This document shows positions 25,422 to 32,930 of a stretch of DNA of 64,000 bases, piece after piece; position 1 is the first letter of the stretch, and each line of letters starts with the position of its first letter. Made by a program: the position numbers and the translations under genes. The stretch comes from Polymorphospora lycopeni (GTDB lineage Bacteria > Actinomycetota > Actinomycetes > Mycobacteriales > Micromonosporaceae), in the NCBI RefSeq assembly GCF_042237075.1, contig NZ_JBCGDC010000011.1, forward strand, positions 33,351-97,350, in the 5' to 3' direction. The notes under the pieces were generated by a model, which was given only the letters and a program-made list of their open reading frames with translations, was not told the DNA's origin and did no database searches.

Positions 25422-25838
25422 TCAGGAGATGGTGGCGGAGCAGTTGACGACGCCCTCGGACTCGCCTTCGTCGACGAGATTGCCGTCCACCCAAAGCTTG
25501 CAACTGATGGTTCCGATTGCGGTCGCGGTGACCCCCGCGAGCCCTGCAGAGCCTTCGAGTTGCACCTCTTTGCTCCACGGCGTTGCGGCTTCGGATTCGA
25601 CGGCTGAGTCACCGAGGGTGGACCAGTTGATGTAGGCGGTTCCTGCTTCTGAGGTGACCTCAAACCGAACGTCGTGCGGCTTGGTTGCTTCCTCGACGGT
25701 ACGGAGGCCGATGAAGTAGGCCACGCCGATACCGCCGCAGCAGAGGACGGCGATGACGGCGGCGACAATGCCGATGATCAGCCAGGGGCCGCGATTCTTC
25801 GGGGCCAGCGGTGGTGGTGGCGGGTAGGGCATGGACAT
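25422..25838 (-). CDS. Membrane-anchored small protein (moron)
   Basis: Length is 138 aa from the ATG at 25838 (GGCGGAG nine bases upstream); a GTG at 25856 would add six residues. A Pro-rich N-terminus (MPYPPPPPLAPK) is followed by one strong membrane helix (WLIIGIVAAVIAVLCCGGIG) and a 95-residue beta-rich external domain with two late Cys. The architecture recalls MmpS-type or DUF4333-like actinobacterial accessory proteins. It is transcribed against the lytic operon, so it is probably expressed in the lysogen and may alter the cell surface or block superinfection. Confidence 0.68.
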   Translation of the reverse strand: MSMPYPPPPPLAPKNRGPWLIIGIVAAVIAVLCCGGIGVAYFIGLRTVEEATKPHDVRFEVTSEAGTAYINWSTLGDSAVESEAATPWSKEVQLEGSAGLAGVTATAIGTISCKLWVDGNLVDEGESEGVVNCSATIS

Positions 25839-25878
25839 CGGGGCAGTCTCCGCCACCCGCTCCCTTCAGCTTCGCTCT

Positions 25879-25896
25879 GTGTCACCCATCTGACAC
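25879..25896. promoter_or_regulatory. Inverted repeat upstream of the moron gene
   Basis: GTGTCA and TGACAC form perfect 6-base arms around a 6-base centre, 40 bases upstream of the minus-strand membrane protein start. Position and symmetry suit an operator for a dimeric regulator. No other copy was noticed in the window. Confidence 0.45.
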
Positions 25897-26012
25897 GCGA
25901 AGGAGCCGATCGGCGCGCTCGATCCGTTCCACGTGGCGGCACACCACTGATCGCCTCGCTCCCGCCGGGCGGACGCTCGAGACGGGCTCACATCACGTCC
26001 TGGAGGTAGACC

Positions 26013-26834
26013 GTGCCTACGTATGCGCAGCTCGCCGCGGAGGCGGTCTGGGGACGCGAGATTGTGACACCGGCGGTCCGGTGGCTTGGTGACGCGCTCT
26101 GTGCTCACTTCAAGCGGCCCCGAACAGCAGCCGGCACCAAGGGCGACAATCTGCACCTGTCCGGGTCGCACCGGTCCCAGGAGTGGCTACTCAAGAGCAG
26201 GTTCGCCACGAATCGGCGGTACACCGTTGAGGACGACCTCAACGACGAGCAGTTGCGGTGGATTGCCGGCTTCGACTTCACCCCGGCCAGTAAGGCCGAG
26301 ATGTTGACGATCTGCCAGCGGCTCGACAAGGCGGTCCGTGCCGGCCTGGTGGAGGAGATTGCCGCCTGGTACGGCAACCTCGATGGGGATCAGCGGGTCG
26401 ACGGCTACGACAACGTCCGCAACGTTGCCGCGACCTCGGATTCGTCGCATTTGTGGCACCTGCACATCACCTTCAAGCGCAGGTACGCCGGCGACATGGC
26501 CGTGATGCGCAAGGTATTCGCCATCCTCACCGGCGCCCCGATTCCGGGTCAGCCGGCCCCATCCCCTAGCCCGGCACCAACCGTGCGCCGTGCCGCCTGG
26601 GCTGCAGCAGCAGAGGAGACCGCAATGAAGGACTGGTACTTCACCAAGGGCGCGAAGACCGCGACCGTCTACGTTGGCAACGGCATGGTGGCCAGAGCCT
26701 TGCCGAACCCCGCTTCGTGGGAGGCGATGAAGGCGAAGGTGGCTGCCGCGAAGGGCGTCGCCGTCAAGGACATCCCGCTCGAGGAGTATCCCGACGACGC
26801 CACCGCCCGTGGTGTCGCGGGCACTGTCCTCTGA
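26013..26834 (+). CDS. Endolysin, M15-like peptidase
   Basis: Length is 273 aa, GTG 26013 after CTGGAGG. The N-terminal 165 residues carry NLHLSGSHRSQEWLLKS and SSHLWHLHITFKR. The final H-L-H and the upstream His/Arg suggest a zinc peptidase related to D-Ala-D-Ala carboxypeptidases (M15/VanY), as in actinophage lysins. A Pro-rich linker follows, and the C-terminal 70 residues (KDWYFTKGAKTATVYVGNG...) may bind the cell wall or act as a trailing domain. It would cut peptidoglycan cross-links at lysis. The family is inferred; the zinc ligands are not certain. Confidence 0.65.
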   Translation: MPTYAQLAAEAVWGREIVTPAVRWLGDALCAHFKRPRTAAGTKGDNLHLSGSHRSQEWLLKSRFATNRRYTVEDDLNDEQLRWIAGFDFTPASKAEMLTICQRLDKAVRAGLVEEIAAWYGNLDGDQRVDGYDNVRNVAATSDSSHLWHLHITFKRRYAGDMAVMRKVFAILTGAPIPGQPAPSPSPAPTVRRAAWAAAAEETAMKDWYFTKGAKTATVYVGNGMVARALPNPASWEAMKAKVAAAKGVAVKDIPLEEYPDDATARGVAGTVL

Positions 26835-26864
26835 CGCTTCACCTGACCGCAACGGGGGTAATCG

Positions 26865-27185
26865 ATGATCGGACGCCTCGCTGCGGAGGCGGCAGAGAAC
26901 GCGCCGAACGTGATCGGACTGCTGCTGCAGTGGGGCGTGCCCGGCCTTGTCGTGGCGCTGATGCTGCTCGGCTGGCTGGTGCCGAAGCCGTCCCACGAGC
27001 AGATGCGTACCGACCGCGACGCGTGGAAGGACGCGTATGAGAGGGAGCGGGATGCCCACCAAGCAACCCGAGACGCCTTCGTTGATGCTTCGCGGTCGGC
27101 GGGTGCCGCTGTGGAGACGGCCCGGACAGCGACGGGCCTACTGGATCGGCTCGGCCACCCCAGTAATCCGGGGGCGATGACATGA
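26865..27185 (+). CDS. Lysis-region membrane protein with coiled coil
   Basis: Length is 106 aa, ATG 26865. One membrane helix (WGVPGLVVALMLLGWLVP) is followed by a long charged coiled coil (TDRDAWKDAYERERDAHQATRDAF). The shape matches actinophage lysis-cassette proteins that may act as holin partners or spanin-like linkers. It ends in an ATGA overlap with the next gene. Confidence 0.7.
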   Translation: MIGRLAAEAAENAPNVIGLLLQWGVPGLVVALMLLGWLVPKPSHEQMRTDRDAWKDAYERERDAHQATRDAFVDASRSAGAAVETARTATGLLDRLGHPSNPGAMT

Positions 27186-27418
27186 GGTGGTGGCGGTGGA
27201 TGCGGAAGCTGTTGCCGTTTGGGGACCGCCGCCCCACCGATGACGCCTTGTCGGCGGTTGCTCAGGCGGAGCAGAGCGGTCTGCGCGCGGAACGGGATCG
27301 GGAGATGGCGGCCCAGCTGCGCCGGGAGGCGGAGATCGAGGAGCGGAAGATTCGCGGCCACAACGTGGCGAACAGCTATGACGAGTGGCTGCAAAATCTG
27401 GTGCAAGGAAGAGGCTGA
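27182..27418 (+). CDS. DUF7620-like small phage protein
   Basis: Length is 78 aa, ATGA-coupled to the previous gene. The basic aromatic start (MRWWRWMRKLLPFG) followed by RRPTDDALSAVAQAEQS and a charged helix resembles DUF7620 proteins found in lysis cassettes of actinophages. The amphipathic N-terminus may contact the membrane. Family name given from memory of the pattern. Confidence 0.65.
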   Translation: MRWWRWMRKLLPFGDRRPTDDALSAVAQAEQSGLRAERDREMAAQLRREAEIEERKIRGHNVANSYDEWLQNLVQGRG

Positions 27419-27759
27419 TGCTGACCTACTACCAGGCAGCCGTGCTGGTGTTGTTGCTGATCGGCCTGGTCGCTGCCGGCTTGTTCCTGGGCACTCATCG
27501 GCCGAGGCGGTGGCGGCGGCTGGCGGCGTGGGACGCCAGCGCGTGGGTGCTAATCGTGTTCCTGTTCTACCTGCGTCAGGTCATTTTGATCATCTTGCGG
27601 TGGCCGGGAACGGCGACACCAGGTGTGTCCGATGCGATTGTGTCGATCGGCTTCCTGGTGCTGCTGGATGCGGCATTGATCCTGAGGATCGCTTCGTACC
27701 GCGGCTTCGTGGAGCGGGCTCAGGCCCTGGAGCGGTCGGTGGAGCCGGGCCCGAAGTAA
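27418..27759 (+). CDS. Three-helix membrane protein, holin candidate
   Basis: Length is 113 aa, ATG 27418 overlapping the previous stop (TGATG). Three hydrophobic helices are visible (AAVLVLLLIGLVAAGLFLG; AWVLIVFLFYLRQVILIIL; VSIGFLVLLDAALILRIA) with a charged C-terminus. Either this or the protein at 28172 could be the holin that times lysis. Its 3' end overlaps a convergent gene by 40 bases. Confidence 0.68.
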   Translation: MLTYYQAAVLVLLLIGLVAAGLFLGTHRPRRWRRLAAWDASAWVLIVFLFYLRQVILIILRWPGTATPGVSDAIVSIGFLVLLDAALILRIASYRGFVERAQALERSVEPGPK

Positions 27760-28136
27760 GGCGGCGACGCGCCGATGTCATGTGGTGGAGCCTCTTGAAG
27801 GTCGCCGCACTCGACTCCACCGACATCCGCCCGGCATAGCCATGTGTGGTGGCCGCCGCCCGCGTTGCATAGGCATCCGCGGTAGCCGAGCAGCATCCTG
27901 CCGGGTAGTAACGGGTGTCCCTTGGTGCAGTGGCTGGGTCGCCCCGGCCCGTAGGCGAGTTTCCCGTCTTCGATGACGGCCTGGAGTGCCAGCCGGCCGC
28001 AGGGGCAGCAGGGCACGACCTGCATCACGGGCTGGATGCGGCCGTGGTCGAAGCACACCCAGTCGCCGACCTGGATGTTCTCGGCGCGCCAGTCGACTCC
28101 CACCCTCGCACCGTATCGCACACACGTACCAACCAT
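27720..28136 (-). CDS. Hypothetical Cys/His-rich protein (opposite strand)
   Basis: Length is 138 aa from ATG 28136. The middle holds CCPCG, HC.KG, GCLCNAGGGHHTWLC and GVECG, so probably a zinc-binding fold. The coding bias is reasonable and no plus-strand gene covers the region. Lying against the lysis operon, it could be a lysogen-expressed gene. No family recognised. Confidence 0.5.
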   Translation of the reverse strand: MVGTCVRYGARVGVDWRAENIQVGDWVCFDHGRIQPVMQVVPCCPCGRLALQAVIEDGKLAYGPGRPSHCTKGHPLLPGRMLLGYRGCLCNAGGGHHTWLCRADVGGVECGDLQEAPPHDIGASPPYFGPGSTDRSRA

Positions 28137-28171
28137 GGCCGCCACCTGCGGCAACATCCCTGGAGGAATCG

Positions 28172-28528
28172 TTGGAAACCACCCTACCCGTCTACGGGTT
28201 CACCGCCGATCTCGGCGGCCTGCTCTCGCTCGCGATCACGATCGTGCTGCCGATCCTCGTCGGCCTCGTCACCCGCCAGTCGACGTCCGGCGCCGTCAAG
28301 GCCGTGCTGCTGCTGGCCCTGGCTGCGGTCAAGACCGTGCTCGAAGCCTGGCTACAGGCCACGAACACCGGCGTCGCCTTCGAGGCGGTTCCGGTGATCT
28401 ACACGACGGCGATCAACTTCGGCATCGCGGTCGCGATCCACCTGGGCTTGTTCCGGCCGACGGGTGTCGCTGACGCGGCGCAGTCAGTGGTCGTGACCGA
28501 CAAGCCGTCCGAGCGGCCGGCAGCCTGA
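28172..28528 (+). CDS. Holin
   Basis: Length is 118 aa, TTG 28172 eight bases after TGGAGG. Three membrane helices (GGLLSLAITIVLPILVGLV; AVKAVLLLALAAVKTVLEAW; TAINFGIAVAIHLGLF) and a soluble tail fit a class I holin. The same sequence style is common downstream of actinophage endolysins. Holins form the membrane lesion that releases the endolysin. Confidence 0.75.
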   Translation: METTLPVYGFTADLGGLLSLAITIVLPILVGLVTRQSTSGAVKAVLLLALAAVKTVLEAWLQATNTGVAFEAVPVIYTTAINFGIAVAIHLGLFRPTGVADAAQSVVVTDKPSERPAA

Positions 28529-28529
28529 C

Positions 28530-28682
28530 ATGGCTGCTCTCGTCGCCCTGCTGTACGCGGTTGCTGTGATCCTGGCAGCGCTCGCCGCGTTCGGTGTCGG
28601 CGGTCGGGTCTCGCTTGGCTGGCTCGGTCTCGCTGTTCTCTCGCTCGCCCTGGCGCTGCCTCAATGGCAGGCGGTCACGTAG
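28530..28682 (+). CDS. 50-residue two-helix membrane protein
   Basis: This small gene begins at ATG 28530 one base after the holin stop and ends at TAG 28680-28682. It encodes two hydrophobic stretches (ALLYAVAVILAALAAFGVG and WLGLAVLSLALALP) separated by GGRVS. Comparable tiny proteins follow holins in Streptomyces phages and may tune lysis. Confidence 0.7.
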   Translation: MAALVALLYAVAVILAALAAFGVGGRVSLGWLGLAVLSLALALPQWQAVT

Positions 28683-28740
28683 ACCCTCCCAGGGATAGGC
28701 GCGGCCTTCTCGCTCCCCAGCGGATCGCCTGCGCCCGAAT

Positions 28741-28779
28741 GCCCCCTCCCCCTGAGCTTCGGCTCGGCGGGGAGGGGGC
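28741..28779. terminator. Strong bidirectional terminator after the lysis genes
   Basis: GCCCCCTCCCC and GGGGAGGGGGC pair perfectly over 11 bases with a loop of about 17 bases. It separates the plus-strand late operon from the minus-strand gene ending at 28803, so it can stop transcription from both sides. Confidence 0.85.
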
Positions 28780-28802
28780 GTCTCGCTGCGTCTGGATGGC
28801 AG

Positions 28803-29879
28803 CTATCCGTCGGCCAAAAGCTTCTGCCAGGCGGCGCGATCACCGTCGTATCCCTTGGCTGCTCGAAGTCGACGGGCCGTGCCTGGATGAAGCACCTGCT
28901 GTCCGGTCGGGGGCGGCGTCTTTGTGCCGAAGCCGCCGAACCTCGACAGATCACGTTTGGTCGGGTAGACAGTCCGCCACTGCTCCTCCGGCTGCTGGAT
29001 TAGCTCAGGACGTGTTCGCCGCCGAACCCACACATCCTGAAGGTGAGAAGCGGCGGCCTCGACGAGCCTGCCTAGCTCATTAAGCACCCCGGCGATGGTG
29101 TCGCCGGCATGCTCCGGCAGCATGACGTCCTCGAACTTGTCGCTGATCGCGAATGCCTCGACGTCGGTGAACTGCGGATCTCGTGGCAGGTGCAAGGTGA
29201 ACTCAAGGTCGGCTCGACGGCTCGGCCGGTAGAGGTTCTGCATCTCGAACCGGCGCGCCCTGTGAACCAGCGTGTTCCGCATGTCCGTGGTCCAGGTCAG
29301 CCAACCATGGGGCCCGCCTGCTGCCGCTGCCGCGATGGCTGCGAGAGCCTTGACCTGCACTTCGTGTGCTTCCGTACCGTCGGGGGCGAGCAGCCTGCGA
29401 CGGTCTCGGTCATCTCCGCTGGCTGCCGTCATCAGCTGCGACCAGCTGGACCTAACCAAGTCGGTACGCAGGCCGAGCACTCCGATGCCGGCACCCCCGA
29501 CTGCGTCCAGGATGCCGCCGACCGAGTAGAAGAACCCTTCAAGGGATGTTCCGATCCGCTGCTCGCGACGCCAGTCCACGCTGCCTCTAGAGGCGAAGGC
29601 CGCTGCCCCCTTGTGTGCATTTTGTCGCATCCAGATCGTCTCAGCGCGCCAGGCCTCGATGAACTCGGCCTCCCGGTGGGCAGCTGCCGCCAATCCAGTC
29701 TTCAGCCGGCTTGCGATCTGAAGCAGGTAGTCAGACGTGAAGATCACGCGAGCATGGCTGAGGTACTGGTGCCACCAGCGGAAACCGCCGCGGACCTCGT
29801 CGAGATCCTGGTACATCAGAAAGTGCAGCTTCTTGGCTGCGGCCGTTGCTGCGGGTGTGCGGGTGCGGGGATCGGGCAT
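28803..29879 (-). CDS. Unknown protein with HEPN-like RNTLVH motif
   Basis: Length is 358 aa from ATG 29879; an upstream in-frame start would add 44 Arg-rich residues that look like non-coding translation. It is mainly helical. At about residues 200-205 it has R-N-T-L-V-H followed by RARRF, matching the Rx4H core of HEPN ribonucleases. Upstream it has a hydrophobic segment (SVGGILDAVGGAGIGVLGLR). HEPN proteins often serve in abortive infection or toxin systems. The opposite orientation, own terminator and lower GC suggest an acquired, lysogen-expressed gene. The HEPN call rests on one motif. Confidence 0.6.
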   Translation of the reverse strand: MPDPRTRTPAATAAAKKLHFLMYQDLDEVRGGFRWWHQYLSHARVIFTSDYLLQIASRLKTGLAAAAHREAEFIEAWRAETIWMRQNAHKGAAAFASRGSVDWRREQRIGTSLEGFFYSVGGILDAVGGAGIGVLGLRTDLVRSSWSQLMTAASGDDRDRRRLLAPDGTEAHEVQVKALAAIAAAAAGGPHGWLTWTTDMRNTLVHRARRFEMQNLYRPSRRADLEFTLHLPRDPQFTDVEAFAISDKFEDVMLPEHAGDTIAGVLNELGRLVEAAASHLQDVWVRRRTRPELIQQPEEQWRTVYPTKRDLSRFGGFGTKTPPPTGQQVLHPGTARRLRAAKGYDGDRAAWQKLLADG

Positions 29880-29946
29880 GCCGTAGATGGTCGTAGGGCG
29901 GCAGGGTTTAGGTCCATCGCGTTTGCGGCACTTGATGTCAGCCGAT

Positions 29947-30147
29947 CTACGCCGCCCGTAGCTCGTCCGGGTCGATCCCCTGCCCCACCAGCCACTCCCC
30001 CAGCCCGGCAACCGTCCGAGGCCACGCCAGCGGCGACGATGCGATCTGCCTGCCCAGGCACAGCCAGACGGTGACGGCGCCGCCGGGTCGGATCTCTATC
30101 CGCCACTGATCGCCGTGTCCGTCGGGCGGGGTCAGCAGGACGATCAC
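29947..30147 (-). CDS. Hypothetical small protein
   Basis: Length is 66 aa from ATG 30147. Two parts are visible: MIVLLTPPDGHGDQWRIEIR and LAWPRTVAGLGEWLVGQGIDPDELR. Small proteins with this LTPP start and a D-x-x-L end occur across actinobacterial mobile elements. Function unknown. Confidence 0.55.
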   Translation of the reverse strand: MIVLLTPPDGHGDQWRIEIRPGGAVTVWLCLGRQIASSPLAWPRTVAGLGEWLVGQGIDPDELRAA

Positions 30148-30321
30148 ATGCCGACGCTACGACCGCAGCGCTTCGGCCCTCAGGTGATCGGTGAACTACG
30201 CCAGCGCGCCATTTGGTCAAGATCCTTCATGGGCAAGCCTTTGACTAGCGCACGCGACCCAGAGAGCATAGATGTAGCCCGATGCTTCGGGGTCATGTAG
30301 GTCGCCCAAGACAGGAGTGAA

Positions 30322-30735
30322 GTGAAAAGATCGAAAGCACTAAGCGCGCTTGCCGCCATCGCAGCTACCGCCGCCGTGGGACTTGCCCCCTCGCCCGCAT
30401 ACGCCAACCCGACCACCCCCTTCAATCTTTACTCCGGGCTTGTCGGGGGCGAGGTCAGAGGCACCTTAACCTGGTATAACCGCTCGGTTGGAATTCAGGG
30501 AGAAGTCTGCGATTCTGCCGGGCCCGACTACACCCAGGTGCAGTTTGCCTTCTATCAGGGCGGAACTCCTCTTGCCGATGACGGCTATCCTCCTCAGACC
30601 CGTGCCGTAACCGCCGGCTGCAAGCCCTTCAACTTCACGCAAAGTGGTCCTTCCGGGGGCATCACCGACATCCGCTTGAAGCTCTTTAGCGCAAGCAACT
30701 CATCCCCCACATACTGGATTTACCGCCCGAGTTAG
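30322..30735 (+). CDS. Secreted small protein
   Basis: Length is 137 aa, GTG 30322 after AGGAGTGA. A Sec signal peptide (KRSKALSALAAIAATAAVGLA, cleavage after AYA near residue 28) precedes a roughly 109-residue beta-rich domain with two Cys (EVCDSAG and GCKPF) that could form a disulfide. The GC content is visibly lower than in neighbouring genes. It stands alone on the plus strand among minus-strand accessory genes. It may modify the outside of the lysogen; no family is recognised. Confidence 0.7.
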   Translation: MKRSKALSALAAIAATAAVGLAPSPAYANPTTPFNLYSGLVGGEVRGTLTWYNRSVGIQGEVCDSAGPDYTQVQFAFYQGGTPLADDGYPPQTRAVTAGCKPFNFTQSGPSGGITDIRLKLFSASNSSPTYWIYRPS

Positions 30736-30778
30736 GCAGCAGGCCTTCGACTGGGTCGGCCCTTGTGGCGGTCATCGC

Positions 30779-30964
30779 TCACCCTTGCCTCAGGTCGAGC
30801 CGCGCTCGAATCTGACGCTCTTGCCTCAGTTGGGGACAGTCGACTGGGTCTTGACGGGCGCACGACGCGCATCCGATAGCCGGCTGGCCGGCGTTGGACT
30901 CATGCTGCGCAATCAGCACCTCGGCGGTCCACGCCAGCCATGCCCGGTCAATCACGGCGGTCAC
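30779..30964 (-). CDS. Hypothetical small Cys-containing protein
   Basis: Length is 61 aa from a GTG at 30964 with GGAGGT close upstream. The end of the protein (AIGCASCARQDPVDCPQLRQE) contains CxxC and a third Cys, like short zinc-binding proteins common in actinomycetes. Function unknown. Confidence 0.5.
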   Translation of the reverse strand: MTAVIDRAWLAWTAEVLIAQHESNAGQPAIGCASCARQDPVDCPQLRQERQIRARLDLRQG

Positions 30965-31186
30965 ATCGACCTCCGGTGCCAGCGCGGCTTGCGGGGCTGC
31001 TCGGCCGGCTCAGGTGCGGGGTTCGGCCCCGCGCTCTCGAGGCGAGATGTGTGGGTGCCTGATTGACACGGGTAGACGGTTGCCGGGCCAACCCAATCGA
31101 CATGCCCACCAGGTCGCTGGTACCACTTCCCAACCAATGCCGCCTCCCCGCGGTGTGCGGGTGCGGCGACAACTCTGGGGAGGAGT
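30965..31186. other. Intergenic stretch without a clear gene
   Basis: Short open frames exist on both strands, but none has a ribosome site, natural composition or recognisable motif. The stretch separates the small Cys protein from the hairpin behind the XRE regulator. Confidence 0.5.
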
Positions 31187-31220
31187 GCCGCCGCACCCGG
31201 CTCGATGTGGGTGCGGCGGC
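31187..31220 (-). terminator. Hairpin downstream of the XRE regulator
   Basis: GCCGCCGCACCC and GGGTGCGGCGGC form a perfect 12-base stem with a 10-base loop. It lies about 130 bases past the stop of the minus-strand regulator and could end its transcript. Confidence 0.6.
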
Positions 31221-31313
31221 CGGCGACCTAGGGACCACGCTGGGGTGTGATTCCCGGTGCAGCAGCCTTGCCGCACCCACACCCCGAACCTAAGCCCAGC
31301 ACGATCCACATAG

Positions 31314-31330
31314 GGGTACACGGTGTACCC
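31314..31330. promoter_or_regulatory. Palindromic TGTACCC operator, 3' side of the regulator
   Basis: GGGTACACGGTGTACCC is a perfect palindrome with a single central base. A further half-site TGTACCCC lies at 31341-31348, overlapping the stop of the regulator gene. The same arms occur at 32572-32590 before its start. Binding sites at both ends of a gene suggest autoregulation with possible looping. Confidence 0.6.
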
Positions 31331-31347
31331 GGTGACAGGATGTACCC

Positions 31348-32553
31348 CTACACCTCAACGCCGCAGCGGCCAGCGAGCGCGACCACATCGGACCGGATCG
31401 CCGCCGGAGCCTCGGACACCAGACGCGTCAGGATGTCGTGGGCGGGCGGCGAGAACCGTACCGTCTCCGGGCTGACCGCCTCTGCCTTGCCAAGCAGGTG
31501 CAGTGTTGCCTCGGCCGCCCCTTCCAGGTCAGCGGACCGGGCCAGCTCGACGTAGTGGCGCCCCTTCCGCTCCGTTGACGGGATGGTCTCCGGGTCAAGG
31601 CCATGAGCGCGGCGGCCAGCCTCCTCCGGGTCGCCGAGGTCGACGGCGAGCATGACCGCGTACACGTCAAGCAGCGGCCTCGAAACGCGGGTACGGACAC
31701 CGACGTAGTCGGCGGGCAGGGCGCGGTGCACGACGTCACGAGCGCTCTCCCACTCGGACCACGCCGACTGGTCGCCAGACCGGGCGCGAGTCAGCGCCGA
31801 GCACAGGTGCAGGTCGGCAAGCATCTCGGCCCACTCCGGCGGCCCGTCCGCGACGCGCGGCTCGACCAGGCCGCGGGCTTCGGTGAGCCGTTCGAGGGCT
31901 TCGTCGCTGCGGCCGGTCGCGCGGAGGACGTGGGCGGCGTACCAGATGGCTTGGGCGATTGCGAGGGGGTCGTCGGCGTCGAGGGCGGATGACATGGCCC
32001 GGTCGACGGTCATCCAGACGAGTTCGCGGTCGCCGTGGTGGGCGAGGTACGCCTGGGCGAGGTGGTACGTCTGGGCGAGCAGCGCGAGGGACTGGCGGCG
32101 GTCGTCGCCTTGATGCAGCCTGACGGCCCGCTGCGCCTGTTCGAGCAGGCCGGGCAGCAGGGCGCCGGTCTCGGTCCGCTGCATCCGCGACGTGTGCCAG
32201 GTCCGCCATGCCGCATCAACGGCACCCGCAAGGTAGTCGGGGCTATCCGGCTCGCCGGTGAAGTTGATCTGCCATGCGGTGAGCGCCTTGCGGACATCGA
32301 CCACGCCAGGGTGGGCGGGCCGGCTGCCGAGAGTCAGGACGACGCTGGGACCGTACAGTTCGCCGAGGTCGTCGACAGCGAGCGCGGGCCCGATCTTCTG
32401 GGCGGCGGACAGGGTCAACCTGCGGCGCCCGGACTCGATGAACTTGATCGTGCTCGGCGACAGGCCGGTGAGTGTGGCAAGGCGCTCGCGGGAGAGGCCG
32501 CGGGCACGTCGTAGGCGTTCGACGCGCTGGCCGGGGGTGGGGTCGTCGCTCAT
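31348..32553 (-). CDS. XRE-family regulator with TPR-like helical domain
   Basis: Length is 401 aa from ATG 32553 (GAGGTGG upstream); the longer frame from 32583 begins inside the operator. Residues 8-62 are an XRE helix-turn-helix (RVERLRRARGLSRERLATLTGLSPSTIKFIESGRRR). The rest is helical repeats (LALLAQTYHLAQAYL, AIAQAIWYAAHVLRATG, LADLHLCSALTRARSG), as in actinobacterial sensor-type XRE proteins that bind a peptide or small molecule. Flanking TGTACCCC palindromes point to autorepression. It could be the lysogeny master regulator, but this is unproven. Confidence 0.78.
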   Translation of the reverse strand: MSDDPTPGQRVERLRRARGLSRERLATLTGLSPSTIKFIESGRRRLTLSAAQKIGPALAVDDLGELYGPSVVLTLGSRPAHPGVVDVRKALTAWQINFTGEPDSPDYLAGAVDAAWRTWHTSRMQRTETGALLPGLLEQAQRAVRLHQGDDRRQSLALLAQTYHLAQAYLAHHGDRELVWMTVDRAMSSALDADDPLAIAQAIWYAAHVLRATGRSDEALERLTEARGLVEPRVADGPPEWAEMLADLHLCSALTRARSGDQSAWSEWESARDVVHRALPADYVGVRTRVSRPLLDVYAVMLAVDLGDPEEAGRRAHGLDPETIPSTERKGRHYVELARSADLEGAAEATLHLLGKAEAVSPETVRFSPPAHDILTRLVSEAPAAIRSDVVALAGRCGVEV

Positions 32554-32571
32554 GGGCCACCTCAAGGGGAT

Positions 32572-32590
32572 GGGGTACAACATGTACCCC
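32572..32590. promoter_or_regulatory. Palindromic operator upstream of the XRE regulator
   Basis: GGGGTACA-ACA-TGTACCCC, perfect 8-base arms, lies 19 bases before the regulator start, where its promoter or transcript start should be. The arms match the 31314-31330 site, which makes self-repression the simplest reading. Confidence 0.65.
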
Positions 32591-32678
32591 CACCAACGTT
32601 ACCGGATGAGACATTGATGAACACTGTCGGATTCCATGCGAAAGGGGCCAGCCGAAGCCAGCCCCGAGATACTTCTTG

Positions 32679-32930
32679 CTACAGCGGGCGTCCCGCCTGG
32701 TTCAGCCAGTCCGATGCGCGCGCCTCCACCGCCTCACCCTCGAGACCTCGCTGCCACGCTCGGATCTTCCACCCTTCCGCGCGGCCGTAGTACGGCTTGG
32801 CCCGCAGTATCAGCCGGGCCAGGATTTCCTCGGCTACGGCCTGCCCGCCGGCTCGTCGCCAGTCGTCCTGTACGCCGCTGATCCGCGCCGTGCCGCCCGG
32901 ATCGACAGCCTCCCACTGCCAGCGGATCAC
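32679..32930 (-). CDS. Hypothetical small protein downstream of the GIY-YIG gene
   Basis: Length is 83 aa, GTG at 32930 overlapping the upstream stop (GTGA). The sequence (QDDWRRAGGQAVAEEILARLILRAKPYYGRAEGWKIRAW) is charged and helical. Its coupling to the GIY-YIG gene suggests joint function. No family recognised. Confidence 0.6.
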   Translation of the reverse strand: MIRWQWEAVDPGGTARISGVQDDWRRAGGQAVAEEILARLILRAKPYYGRAEGWKIRAWQRGLEGEAVEARASDWLNQAGRPL

